Shown in pieces: positions 53,235 through 61,847 of a stretch of 64,000 bases of DNA. The notes beneath the pieces were generated by a model. That model was not told where the DNA came from. It made no database searches and worked only from the letters and a program-made list of their open reading frames with translations. The stretch comes from Pseudomonas frederiksbergensis. Lineage in GTDB: Bacteria; Pseudomonadota; Gammaproteobacteria; Pseudomonadales; Pseudomonadaceae. The stretch covers positions 43,056 to 107,055 of the forward strand of contig NZ_JQGJ02000017.1 of the NCBI RefSeq assembly GCF_000802155.2, read 5' to 3'. Each line of letters begins with the position of its first letter. The stretch's first letter is position 1. The position numbers and the translations under genes were made by a program.

Positions 53235-53773
53235 GGTTGGGCTCCTTGGGTTTTCAGCCAGGCGACAGTGGCCGGGGAGGCCTGGTTCAGGGGGATGGAG
53301 GCTTGATGCATCGAGCCGTCCCAGCCTTCGAGGGTGATCCAGAGCTCGGCGTCTGGCTGGGTCTTCTTGGGCACCGGCAGCATGGCGCCCATGCGATAGG
53401 GCGAGCCGAAGAAAATCACCCCGGCGGCCCGCAGGCTGCGAGGCTTGCCGATGCGCAGGTAGGTGGCTTTCACCTGGCTGATGCAGCGTTGGCACAAAGC
53501 GGCATTGAAGTGCTTCATGGGGCCGGCGGGGCCCTGGGTACGAGGGGCTTCGTTGCGAAATTCCGCCAGGTGCAGGCTCCACGGACCCACCTGGATCTCG
53601 CCGACTTCCCGCTCGCCGAGCCCTCCGTCGCCTCGGAACAACGCCGCTTCCGACAGGTACTTGGGCATGAAGCCCAGGGGAATCAGCAGCAACAGCACAT
53701 TGAGATGGAAGCGCCATTTATGCCAGAACCGGCCCAGGCGTGCAGATGATATGGTTGTGGTGGACGGATTCAC
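53231..53773 (-). CDS. Membrane-anchored protein of the metal operon
   Basis: A 180-residue protein with an N-terminal transmembrane anchor (about 22-40, FHLNVLLLLIPLGFMP) and a periplasmic domain containing CQRC (CxxC, about residue 94), GSPYRMGAMLPVPKK and WITLEGWDGSMHQASIPL. CxxC suggests metal or redox activity. No named family recognised with confidence. ATGA overlaps on both sides. Confidence 0.75.
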   Translation of the reverse strand: MNPSTTTISSARLGRFWHKWRFHLNVLLLLIPLGFMPKYLSEAALFRGDGGLGEREVGEIQVGPWSLHLAEFRNEAPRTQGPAGPMKHFNAALCQRCISQVKATYLRIGKPRSLRAAGVIFFGSPYRMGAMLPVPKKTQPDAELWITLEGWDGSMHQASIPLNQASPATVAWLKTQGAQP

Positions 53774-54984
53774 AGGTTGCCCTCCGGCGAGTCACGGTGG
53801 AGGGAGGGTTGCAATGGCGATGCGATACGAGCAGGCCGGGCAGGTTTCTGGCTGCGCTTGACGGCGTTGGCAGTGGCCAAGGCCGTGCGTTTGGTCCAGA
53901 TCAACAATCCGCTGAGGACCATCATGCTCAGGACCAGGCCGAAGAAAAACCAGATGAGCTTGATCCAGAGGCCGCCGAAGTCCCCGGTATGCAACGGCCG
54001 CATGGATTCGGTGACGAACTCCAGGGCCGTCCGGTCCGACAACAATCGCGAGGCGTCTACCTCGCCGTTGTAGGGATTGATGGTTGCGGTCTGGAACATC
54101 AATGGATACCAGCCCCGTCCGCCGATTTCGAGGTGGCTGTAGGCGTTGCCGGGCAAACTGACGAAGCTCGCCTCCAGTCCCGGGATCTGTTGCCGGGCGA
54201 TCTCGATGGCCCGGTCCAGGTTCAATTGCGGGGGAGCGGTACCATCGGCCGACAGCGGAACGCTTTCACGGGCCACGACCGGGACGACGGGCGCGCTGGA
54301 AATGGAGATCCCGTTGTCGGCCAGTGTGGCTTCGATCAGAAACCAAGTGCCGGTCACGGAAATGACCGCGATGAACCAGATCGACCAAATGCCACTGAGC
54401 CGATGCAAATCGCCCCAGAAAATCCGCGCGCCGTGGCGGATACGCAAGGTCGGGCGCAGGAAACCTTTCCAGAAGCGTTTGTAGACGACGAGGCCGGTTA
54501 CCAGTGAGGCGAGCATCGGCAGGCCGAGGAAAGACACCAGGTACCAGCCCCAGCTGTAGCCGTTGGTGAACGGCACCAGCCACCAGCCATGCAAGGCGCG
54601 GGTAAAGCCCCGGAAATTGAACGCCGGAGCCGATCCCTGGATGACACCGCTGTAAGGGTTGACGTAGACGGTGTCCGGGCGCCCGTCGGGATACGTGACC
54701 TTGGCTTCCAGGGCAAAATGCGATTCATCCGGACGCACGATACTTTGCACCTGGGTCAGCGGCTGGGCTTGCTTGATGGCAGCCCTGACCTGATCGTAGC
54801 TAAGCAATGTGGCGTCATCGCTGGGCTTGCTGGCGCGCATCTCAGGGTTCGCCAGCCAGACGATCTCCTGGCTGACCACCGCCAGGGTGCCGGTGACACA
54901 GACGATCAAAACGAAAAACCAGATGGGCAGCGCCAACCAGCTATGGACGAGAAACCAGAGTTTGGAGCGGGACTTTTTCGACAT
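53770..54984 (-). CDS. PepSY-associated transmembrane protein
   Basis: A 404-residue inner-membrane protein: four hydrophobic segments (about 12-38, 145-168, 195-220, 340-365), conserved His in WFLVHSWLALPIW, RALHGWWLVP and LHRLSGIWS, and PepSY-like periplasmic parts. Relatives reduce or release metals from siderophores or metallophores in the periplasm, which fits its position as first gene of a metal-import operon. The promoter must lie in 54985-55175; no clear Zur or Fur box was found there. Confidence 0.9.
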   Translation of the reverse strand: MSKKSRSKLWFLVHSWLALPIWFFVLIVCVTGTLAVVSQEIVWLANPEMRASKPSDDATLLSYDQVRAAIKQAQPLTQVQSIVRPDESHFALEAKVTYPDGRPDTVYVNPYSGVIQGSAPAFNFRGFTRALHGWWLVPFTNGYSWGWYLVSFLGLPMLASLVTGLVVYKRFWKGFLRPTLRIRHGARIFWGDLHRLSGIWSIWFIAVISVTGTWFLIEATLADNGISISSAPVVPVVARESVPLSADGTAPPQLNLDRAIEIARQQIPGLEASFVSLPGNAYSHLEIGGRGWYPLMFQTATINPYNGEVDASRLLSDRTALEFVTESMRPLHTGDFGGLWIKLIWFFFGLVLSMMVLSGLLIWTKRTALATANAVKRSQKPARPARIASPLQPSLHRDSPEGNL

Positions 54985-55175
54985 GATTGAACGTCTTGAT
55001 TCGATGAAAGGTTCCGTGTCACGGGCTTCGCAACACCCTGAACCCTGGAAAGGCAGGTCGTGGCTTTTGCCGACGCGGCCTGCTGCATCTAATTAAGACG
55101 AACGAGTCACTCAAATCCTGAAGGGAAAGATGAAAGAAAATGTTTCGCGTTAGCGATAAGCATCGAGTGTCTTCT

Positions 55176-55667
55176 TCAGTCCGGGGCGTAAATCTCCCTC
55201 GCCACGGGCTCGCCCAACAAATGTGCCCCTGGCCCTCGCTTGCCCAGTACGTCGCCCTGATTACGCAACGGGCAATTTTCCATCGAGAGGCAACCGCAGC
55301 CGATACAGCCGTTCAGCCGATCACGCAGGGCGATGAGTTGATTGATGCGCTCATCCAGATTTCGACTCCACTGCTCTGACAAGGTTTTCCAGTCGGCCGC
55401 GGTCGGGGCACGATTGTCCGGTAGGTTTTGCAGTGCCTCGCCAATCTCAGCCAGGGGAATACCCAGGCGTTGTGCGACTTTGATCAGCGCCACCCGCCGT
55501 AGCACTTCCCTGGGGTAGCGACGCTGATTGCCCTGGTTGCGGGTGCTTTTGATCAGCCCCTTGGTTTCATAGAAGTGCAGCGCGGTGACCGCCACGCCGC
55601 TGCGAGCGGCGACTTGGCCGACGGTGAGCTCTTTGTGGACATTGATAGGCTTTGTCACTTCAATCAC
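55176..55667 (-). CDS. soxR: Redox-sensing transcriptional activator SoxR
   Basis: A 163-residue MerR-family regulator: N-terminal HTH (LTVGQVAARSGVAVTALHFYE), dimerisation helix, and the [2Fe-2S] ligand pattern C-x2-C-x-C-x5-C in CIGCGCLSMENC (about residues 119-130). Start at GTG 55667. Pseudomonad SoxR responds to redox-active compounds. A SoxR box lies just before its start, between it and the divergent monooxygenase-like gene. Confidence 0.95.
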   Translation of the reverse strand: MIEVTKPINVHKELTVGQVAARSGVAVTALHFYETKGLIKSTRNQGNQRRYPREVLRRVALIKVAQRLGIPLAEIGEALQNLPDNRAPTAADWKTLSEQWSRNLDERINQLIALRDRLNGCIGCGCLSMENCPLRNQGDVLGKRGPGAHLLGEPVAREIYAPD

Positions 55668-55674
55668 CGCTTGA

Positions 55675-55692
55675 CCTTGACTTAACTAGAGG
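55675..55692. promoter_or_regulatory. SoxR box
   Basis: CCTTGACTTAACTAGAGG keeps 14 of 18 positions of the SoxR-box consensus CCTCAAGTTAACTTGAGG, including the TTAACT centre and CCT/AGG ends, in the divergent soxR-monooxygenase gap. Confidence 0.85.
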
Positions 55693-55751
55693 TTTTACCC
55701 TGCAGGCCTTCGGATCGCAAGATTCGCCTTATTTCAATGGGGGGACCTTCC

Positions 55752-56165
55752 ATGCAATCGCCAACCAACGAGCGCACCTTCACACAGTTGATTGAGTTCG
55801 ATATCGAGCCTCAATGGCTACAGGCGCTGGTGACCGCCCTGTCGGAACAGACCGAGCGCCTGGCGCGGGATTTTCCAGGCTTTCTCAGCGCCACTATCCA
55901 AGCCAGCGAGGACGGAAGGCGGGTGCTCAATTGCCTGCAATGGCAAACCCGCGAAGCTGGGGACGCGGCGTTTCGAAGTGTTGAACATGGCGAGGGAAAT
56001 TTCTGGCGGCTGATCCAGCAGCATCGGGCCAAAGCGGTGACGTTCGGCTCTTTCCAGGTGCTGCGCAACATCGAGCGCAGCCTGGATGATGCTCTGCATT
56101 GCCCGTGGCTCAACCAAGCGCAACGAGGAATACGAGAGGGCGATAGCCACTATCAAAAGCGTTGA
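55752..56165 (+). CDS. Antibiotic biosynthesis monooxygenase-like (ABM) protein
   Basis: A 137-residue small alpha/beta-barrel protein: FTQLIEFDIEPQWLQALVTAL, DFPGFLSATIQASEDGRRVLN and WQTREAGDAAF are typical ABM-fold segments. Likely acts on quinones or other redox-active aromatics. Divergent from soxR with the SoxR box between, so it is a probable SoxR target. GGGGA precedes ATG 55752. Confidence 0.83.
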   Translation: MQSPTNERTFTQLIEFDIEPQWLQALVTALSEQTERLARDFPGFLSATIQASEDGRRVLNCLQWQTREAGDAAFRSVEHGEGNFWRLIQQHRAKAVTFGSFQVLRNIERSLDDALHCPWLNQAQRGIREGDSHYQKR

Positions 56166-56233
56166 TTTCTGCCGTTGCGTGCCGGCGGGTAGCCTTTGTT
56201 CATCGCCCCACTAAAGAACATTGGACGCCCGCC

Positions 56234-56500
56234 ATGAATCGTATCCTTGCTGTCTTGCTGCTGTTGACCGTCACCGTGTTGAGCGGTTGCGCCTCGTCCT
56301 CTCCGGAGCTGCGTCCCTATACCGCCGAGGAAACCCGCGAGCTGGCCCTCGAAGCGTTGAATCGCCGGGGTCTTTCGTTCGAGGAGTATCACGCCAAGAA
56401 AGCCGAATTGCTCGGCACATCGCAGAAGAACGTCGGCTTCGATGAGCGTGGCGAAATGAATGCCGAGCGGACCGTCCAATTGCTTGGCCGGCCAGGCTGA
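56234..56500 (+). CDS. Small lipoprotein (88 aa)
   Basis: Signal peptide with lipobox LSGC (Cys about residue 19), then a polar helical sequence (EETRELALEALNRRGLSFEEYHAKKAELL split). No known domain recognised. Monocistronic. Confidence 0.75.
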   Translation: MNRILAVLLLLTVTVLSGCASSSPELRPYTAEETRELALEALNRRGLSFEEYHAKKAELLGTSQKNVGFDERGEMNAERTVQLLGRPG

Positions 56501-56599
56501 AAGACTGTACCGCTCGAAGTTTTGCCTAACTGTCCATGGGCGGGCGCCGGGACGTGGGGTAGGGTCATCACCTGACTGCCCCCGACGGATTGACGTGCC

Positions 56600-57214
56600 A
56601 TGACCCTCTCGCTTGACCTTCTGCTGGGCTTCGCCCTGTTTGCCCTGGTGACCTCGATCACACCAGGCCCCAACAACACGATGTTGCTGGCCTCGGGTGT
56701 CAATTTTGGTTTCAACCGTACCATCCCTCACATGCTGGGTATCACCTGTGGCTTTTTTTCCCTGGTGCTGGCGGTGGGCCTCGGCCTGGGCGCGGTGTTC
56801 CAGACGTATCCATTGCTCTACACCCTGTTGCGCTATGTCGGCGCGGCATACCTGATCTATCTGGCATGGAAAATTGCGCATTCCGGCCCCGTCTCGGACA
56901 ACGCTGCAGGCGACAACAAGCCGATCAGTTATTGGGGCGCGGCGGCGTTTCAATGGGTCAATCCCAAGGCCTGGATCATGGCCATCGGTGCAATCAGCAC
57001 CTATACACCACTGCAAGGCTATTTTTTCAACGTGGTGGTCATCGCGGCGGTGTTTGCCTTGATCAATCTGCCAAGCGTCAGCCTGTGGGTGGTATGCGGC
57101 AGCCTGCTGCGCAATTTGTTGCGTGATCGTCGGTGGCTGCGCCTGTTCAACTGGGGCATGGCGCTGCTGTTGGTCGCGTCGCTGTATCCGTTGTTGCTCG
57201 AAAGCATGAGTTGA
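56600..57214 (+). CDS. LysE-family amino-acid exporter
   Basis: A 204-residue inner-membrane protein with six hydrophobic helices and the LysE/RhtB signature SITPGPNNTMLLASGVNFGF near residue 20-39, GAAFQWVNPKAWIMAIGA in the middle. Exports amino acids such as lysine, homoserine or cysteine; substrate not determinable. Normal length. Confidence 0.9.
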   Translation: MTLSLDLLLGFALFALVTSITPGPNNTMLLASGVNFGFNRTIPHMLGITCGFFSLVLAVGLGLGAVFQTYPLLYTLLRYVGAAYLIYLAWKIAHSGPVSDNAAGDNKPISYWGAAAFQWVNPKAWIMAIGAISTYTPLQGYFFNVVVIAAVFALINLPSVSLWVVCGSLLRNLLRDRRWLRLFNWGMALLLVASLYPLLLESMS

Positions 57215-57375
57215 TGGCTGAGCTTCGACGCGATGCCTGCTAAGCTCGCTGTTCCAGGAGCGTTCCTACGCACTTTTAAATGAAGTCCGACTTCTTTAAG
57301 GTCTTGATCAGGTAAAGCTTGTCTCGAACCCAACGAGGGCACCCTGGTCCCGGAACCGGCTCTGCGAGTTTCCTT

Positions 57376-58530
57376 ATGAATAAGCGTCCTTTGTATTTTG
57401 ATTACGCGGCCACCACGCCGGTGGATGAGCGGGTGATCCAGGTCATGGTCCAATGCCTGGGTTTTGACGGCAATTTTGGCAACCCTGCCTCCAGCTCCCA
57501 TGCGTTCGGCCAGGAGGCACGACGTGCCGTGGAGCAGGCGCGGGAACAAGTGGCCCGTTTGGTTGGCGCTCAAGCCGATCAGATCGTCTGGACTTCAGGT
57601 GCCACCGAATCCAATAACCTGGCCCTGAAGGGGGTGGCCCAGGCGCGCGGTGCGCGTGGGCACGTGATCACCAGCTTGATCGAGCATAAAGCAGTTCTTG
57701 ATACGGTCCGGCAGCTTGAAGAGGGCGGTGTCGCGGTGACTTGGCTGGCGCCGGGAACCGATGGCCTGATCAATCCGCAATCTGTCCGCGAGGCGTTGCG
57801 CGAGGACACGTTCCTAGTGTCGTTGATGCTGGTGAACAATGAGCTGGGGACCGTCAACGACGCCGTCGCCATCGGTGAGATCGTTCGAGAGCACGGCGCG
57901 CTGTTTCACATGGACGCCGCCCAGGGCGCGGGGAAGATGAGCATCGACCTGGCCCGTTGGCCGGTGGATCTGATGTCTTTTTCTGCACACAAGATCTACG
58001 GTCCCAAGGGCATCGGCGCGCTTTACGTCGGCGATCGTGCACGGCCGCGGGTGTCGGCTCAGATCCATGGCGGAGGCCATGAAGGTGGCTTGCGCTCCGG
58101 TACATTGGCGACCCATCAGATTGCGGCCATGGGAACGGCGTTCGAACTGGCGTCGCAGTCATTTGACGAGGAGCTCGCCAAGATCGATCAATTGCGCAAT
58201 CGTTTGCTTGAGCCGCTGTTGACGTTGCCCGGCGTATGTATGAATGGCAGCCCGAGTTGCCGAATCCCTCATACGCTGAGCCTGACGTTTAATGAAGGCG
58301 AATTCAACCCGGCGACGTTGGGCTCCTCGATTGCGTTTTCCGCGACGTCGGCCTGCAACTCGGCGCAAAATACCCCATCCCATGTCCTGCTGGCCCTGGG
58401 GCACGATGCACGTGCGGCCGGGCGGACCATTCGCTTGAGCCTGGGACGTTTCACCAGCGAGCAGGACATTGACGAGGCGGTGCGGTTGATCAAGTCCGCC
58501 TGCGCCGCTGCCCCGGCATTTTGGGTGTAA
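57376..58530 (+). CDS. Cysteine desulfurase (IscS-like aminotransferase class V)
   Basis: A 384-residue PLP enzyme: YFDYAATTPVDERV start, SGATESNNLAL, PLP-lysine in SFSAHKIYGPKGIGAL (about residue 205), GGGHEGGLRSGT, and the mobile-loop Cys in SATSACNSAQNTPSHVL (about 330). It transfers sulfur from cysteine. No isc partners are adjacent, so this is a stand-alone copy. ATG 57376 lacks a strong ribosome site. Confidence 0.9.
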   Translation: MNKRPLYFDYAATTPVDERVIQVMVQCLGFDGNFGNPASSSHAFGQEARRAVEQAREQVARLVGAQADQIVWTSGATESNNLALKGVAQARGARGHVITSLIEHKAVLDTVRQLEEGGVAVTWLAPGTDGLINPQSVREALREDTFLVSLMLVNNELGTVNDAVAIGEIVREHGALFHMDAAQGAGKMSIDLARWPVDLMSFSAHKIYGPKGIGALYVGDRARPRVSAQIHGGGHEGGLRSGTLATHQIAAMGTAFELASQSFDEELAKIDQLRNRLLEPLLTLPGVCMNGSPSCRIPHTLSLTFNEGEFNPATLGSSIAFSATSACNSAQNTPSHVLLALGHDARAAGRTIRLSLGRFTSEQDIDEAVRLIKSACAAAPAFWV

Positions 58531-58588
58531 CCCTTGAGCCGAACACGTTCGGCGTACGAACAATAAAATTGAATTAGCAGGAGTGATG

Positions 58589-60397
58589 ATGAGTACCGAG
58601 CCTTCGACCCCAGGACAGATTCCCCAGCGCCTGGTCCGAATCCGCCAGTTGATGCGCGAAGAGGGCATCCATGCGCTGCTGGTGCCTTCGGCCGACCCGC
58701 ATCTTTCGGAATACTTGCCGGGCTACTGGCAAGGTCGTCAATGGTTGTCCGGGTTCCATGGCTCGGTAGGTACTTTGATCGTGACCTTGGATTTTGCCGG
58801 GGTCTGGGCCGATAGTCGGTACTGGGAACAAGCCACCAAGGAGCTGGAAGGCAGCGGGATTGAGTTGGTCAAGCTTGTTCCAGGTCAGCCCGGCCCATTG
58901 GATTGGCTCGGTGAACAAACGCCCGAGGGGGGTGTGGTAGCGGTTGACGGAGCAGTCATGGCCGTTGCGTCGGCCCGGACGCTGAGCAGCAAGCTTGAAT
59001 CGCGTGGGGCGCGGTTGCGTACCGATATCGACCTGTTGCATAAGGTCTGGACCGATCGTCCAGCCCTGCCGAATCAGCCCGTCTACGCCCACCTGCCGCC
59101 ACAAGCGACGGTAAGTCGTGTGGAAAAACTGGCCAAGCTGCGCGAATCGCTAAAGGAACGCGGCGCCGATTGGCACTTCATTGCCACCCTGGATGACATT
59201 GCCTGGCTGTTCAACCTGCGCGGCGCGGATGTGTCGTTCAACCCTGTGTTCGTCTCCTTTGCCTTGATTGGCCAGCAACAGGCGACGCTGTTCGTTGCCT
59301 TGGACAAAGTCGATGCGGCACTGCGTGCAACGCTTGAACAGGATGGCGTGACGCTGCGCGATTACAGCGAAGCCGTTGTCGCGCTGCGTGAAGTGCCAAG
59401 CGGTGCGAGTCTGCAGATTGATCCGGCGCGGGTCACCGTCGGCTTGCTGGGTAACCGGGACAGTGGCGTCAAGCTGGTCGAAGGGCTCAACCCGACGACG
59501 CTGGCCAAATCCCGCAAGACCCCGGCAGATGCCGAGCATATTCGCCAGGCAATGGAGCAGGATGGTGCCGCTCTCTGCGAATTCTTCGCCTGGCTGGAAA
59601 GCGCCTGGGGCCGTGAGCGCATCACCGAGCTGACCATCGATGAGCATCTGACCGCGGCGCGCATGCGTCGGCCGGATTTCGTCTCCCTGAGCTTCAATAC
59701 CATCGCCGCGTTCAACGCCAACGGCGCGATGCCTCACTACCACGCCACGGAAGAAGCGCACGCCGTCATTGAAGGCGATGGCTTGCTGCTGATTGATTCG
59801 GGGGGGCAGTATCTTGGCGGCACCACGGACATCACGCGCATGGTGCCGGTCGGAACGCCGACACCAGAGCAGAAGCGTGATTGCACCCGAGTCCTCAAGG
59901 GTGTGATTGCCTTGTCGCGGGCCAAATTTCCCCGAGGCATTCTGTCGCCTTTGCTGGATGCCATCGCCCGCGCGCCAATCTGGGCCGAACAGGTGGATTA
60001 CGGCCATGGCACCGGTCACGGTGTCGGTTATTTCCTGAACGTCCACGAGGGGCCGCAGGTCATTGCCTACCAGGCCGCCGCCGCGCCGCAAACCGCGATG
60101 CAACCGGGGATGATCACGTCTATCGAGCCCGGCACTTATCGGCCAGGTCGTTGGGGAGTGCGTATCGAGAACCTGGTGCTCAACCGCGAGGCGGGGAGCA
60201 GTGAGTTCGGTGAGTTCCTGTCCTTCGAAACCTTGACGCTATGCCCGATCGACACCCGCTGCCTTGAGCCATCCTTGCTGACCCAGGACGAAAAAGACTG
60301 GTTCAATGCGTACCACGCCGAGGTCCAGCGTCGATTGAGCCCGTTGCTGGAAGGCGACGCGTTGCAATGGCTGAACATGCGGACCGCGACCATCTGA
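58589..60397 (+). CDS. Xaa-Pro aminopeptidase (M24, three-domain type)
   Basis: A 602-residue metallopeptidase of the eukaryotic-like XPNPEP1 type: two creatinase-like N-domains (about 1-310) and a C-terminal pita-bread domain. Metal ligands: Asp in LLIDSGGQYLGGTTDITRM (two Asp), His in YGHGTGHGVGYFLN, Glu in SIEPGTY and VRIENLVL. AGGAG 5 bases before ATG 58589 decides this start over ATG 58586. It trims N-terminal residues before proline. Confidence 0.92.
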   Translation: MSTEPSTPGQIPQRLVRIRQLMREEGIHALLVPSADPHLSEYLPGYWQGRQWLSGFHGSVGTLIVTLDFAGVWADSRYWEQATKELEGSGIELVKLVPGQPGPLDWLGEQTPEGGVVAVDGAVMAVASARTLSSKLESRGARLRTDIDLLHKVWTDRPALPNQPVYAHLPPQATVSRVEKLAKLRESLKERGADWHFIATLDDIAWLFNLRGADVSFNPVFVSFALIGQQQATLFVALDKVDAALRATLEQDGVTLRDYSEAVVALREVPSGASLQIDPARVTVGLLGNRDSGVKLVEGLNPTTLAKSRKTPADAEHIRQAMEQDGAALCEFFAWLESAWGRERITELTIDEHLTAARMRRPDFVSLSFNTIAAFNANGAMPHYHATEEAHAVIEGDGLLLIDSGGQYLGGTTDITRMVPVGTPTPEQKRDCTRVLKGVIALSRAKFPRGILSPLLDAIARAPIWAEQVDYGHGTGHGVGYFLNVHEGPQVIAYQAAAAPQTAMQPGMITSIEPGTYRPGRWGVRIENLVLNREAGSSEFGEFLSFETLTLCPIDTRCLEPSLLTQDEKDWFNAYHAEVQRRLSPLLEGDALQWLNMRTATI

Positions 60398-60406
60398 CAA
60401 AAACGG

Positions 60407-60997
60407 TCAGGCCAGGGCTTCACGGACGAAGTCGAGCCGATCCTGGCCAAAGAACAATTCGTTGCCGACGAACATGCTCGGTGCTCCAAACACACCTCTA
60501 CGGATGGCTTCTTCGGTGGCATCCTTGAGATGGTCCTTCACGTGTTGGTCGGTGGTCAGGGCGAGGACATATTCAGGATCGAAGCCACCTTCGTTCAGGG
60601 TCGTCGCAACTGTCGCCGGATCGTTGAGGTTGCGGGCGTCCACCCAGAGGGCGCGGAACAGGCAATCGATAAAAGCCTCGAAGCGGTCCGGATGGCGCAA
60701 TTGCATGCCGGTTACGGCGCGCATCAGCAGCAATGTGTTGATTGGAAAATAGGGGTTGAGCTTGAACTCAACGCCATAACGGATGGCAAAGCGATTCAAG
60801 TCCTTGAACAGATAGGGCCCCTTGGCCGGCACGGTAACAGGGGAGGCGTTGCCAGTTGCCTTGAAGACGCCACCTAGCAACATGGGACGGTAGATCAGTT
60901 CACTGTCCGTTTGTGCGCAAAGCGCAGGCAACTGGGTGTAGGCGAGATAGGTGGTCGGGCTGCCGAGGTCGAAGAAAAACTCTACGGATTTGCTCAT
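60407..60997 (-). CDS. 2-hydroxychromene-2-carboxylate isomerase-like (DsbA-family) protein
   Basis: A 196-residue DsbA/GST-kappa-fold protein: N-terminal FFFDLGSPTTYLAY (the Ser of the SPT/SPx motif replacing Cys), PMLLGGVFKATGN, and GVFGAPSMFVGNELFFGQDR. Glutathione-dependent isomerase activity is a family inference. Second gene after the SDR, 33-base gap, so probably TetR-controlled with it. Confidence 0.9.
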   Translation of the reverse strand: MSKSVEFFFDLGSPTTYLAYTQLPALCAQTDSELIYRPMLLGGVFKATGNASPVTVPAKGPYLFKDLNRFAIRYGVEFKLNPYFPINTLLLMRAVTGMQLRHPDRFEAFIDCLFRALWVDARNLNDPATVATTLNEGGFDPEYVLALTTDQHVKDHLKDATEEAIRRGVFGAPSMFVGNELFFGQDRLDFVREALA

Positions 60998-61030
60998 GGG
61001 GGCTGCTCTCTTATTGTTATGAGGGGAGGC

Positions 61031-61759
61031 TTACCAGCGTTCGCTCCAGGGGCGCAGGTCCAGCTCGAAGGTCCATGCGTCGCGGGGCTGGGTATGCAAA
61101 TACCAATAATTCTCGGCAATGTGTTCCGGATCGAGGATGCCGTCCTCCTCCCTGGTTGCATATTTTTCCGGGAAATTGTCACGGATAAACGCAGTGTCGA
61201 TGGCACCGTCCACTACCACATGAGCCACATGGAGGTTCATCGGGCCTAGTTCACGCGCCATGCTTTGCGCCAGCGCTCGTACGCCATGCTTGGCCCCGGC
61301 AAACGCGGCGAACCCTGACGCGCCGCGCAATCCTGCCGTGGCCCCAGTGAACAGGATTGTGCCGCGTTGGCGCTTGACCATGCGCCTAGCAACTTCCCGC
61401 GCATTGAGAAATGCGGAGAAGCAAGCCATCTCCCAGATCTTGAAGTACTTGCGAGCCGTCTCTTCCAGAATGCTGCACGGCACATTGGCGCCGATATTGA
61501 AGATGAATGCTTCGATCGGCCCGACCTGGCTTTCTATCTGCTCGATCAGCGCGATGACATCGTCTTCCTTGCGCGCATCGCAGGCGTACCCGTGGGCTTC
61601 ACCCCCTTCGGCCCGAATACTGTCCACCAGTGGCTCAAGTTTGTCGGCGCTTCGACGCGTGACGCAGGCCACGAAACCTTCCCGGGCGAAACGCCTGGCT
61701 ATTGCCCCACCCGTGGCATCGCCGGCACCAACAACCAGTACGACCTTCTTGTTATTCAT
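61031..61759 (-). CDS. SDR-family protein with Phe at the catalytic Tyr position
   Basis: A 242-residue Rossmann protein with VVGAGDATGGAIARRF and FNIGAN. The usual YxxxK reads FAGAK (Phe153, Lys157), and the Ser is not conserved (FTGATAG). It may have lost or altered oxidoreductase chemistry. ATG 61759 has GGAG 6 bases upstream, better than ATG 61771. First gene of a two-gene unit, divergent from tetR. Confidence 0.88.
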   Translation of the reverse strand: MNNKKVVLVVGAGDATGGAIARRFAREGFVACVTRRSADKLEPLVDSIRAEGGEAHGYACDARKEDDVIALIEQIESQVGPIEAFIFNIGANVPCSILEETARKYFKIWEMACFSAFLNAREVARRMVKRQRGTILFTGATAGLRGASGFAAFAGAKHGVRALAQSMARELGPMNLHVAHVVVDGAIDTAFIRDNFPEKYATREEDGILDPEHIAENYWYLHTQPRDAWTFELDLRPWSERW

Positions 61760-61776
61760 GGTTAGCTCCATTGCTA

Positions 61777-61801
61777 AACGATCGTTAACTAAACGGACGT
61801 T
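61777..61801. promoter_or_regulatory. Paired TetR-type operators
   Basis: AACGATCGTT (61777-61786, perfect palindrome) and AACGGACGTT (61792-61801) share one pattern with centres 15 bases apart, in the 88-base SDR-tetR divergent gap. Probable binding sites of the TetR protein. Confidence 0.65.
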
Positions 61802-61847
61802 ATGTTAAGGTCGGGCGAACGTCAAGGTGTACATCAGAGGCAAGACG

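Noticed and set aside
54985..55175. Zur or Fur box before the metal operon
   Set aside because: No sequence close enough to either consensus could be found by eye.
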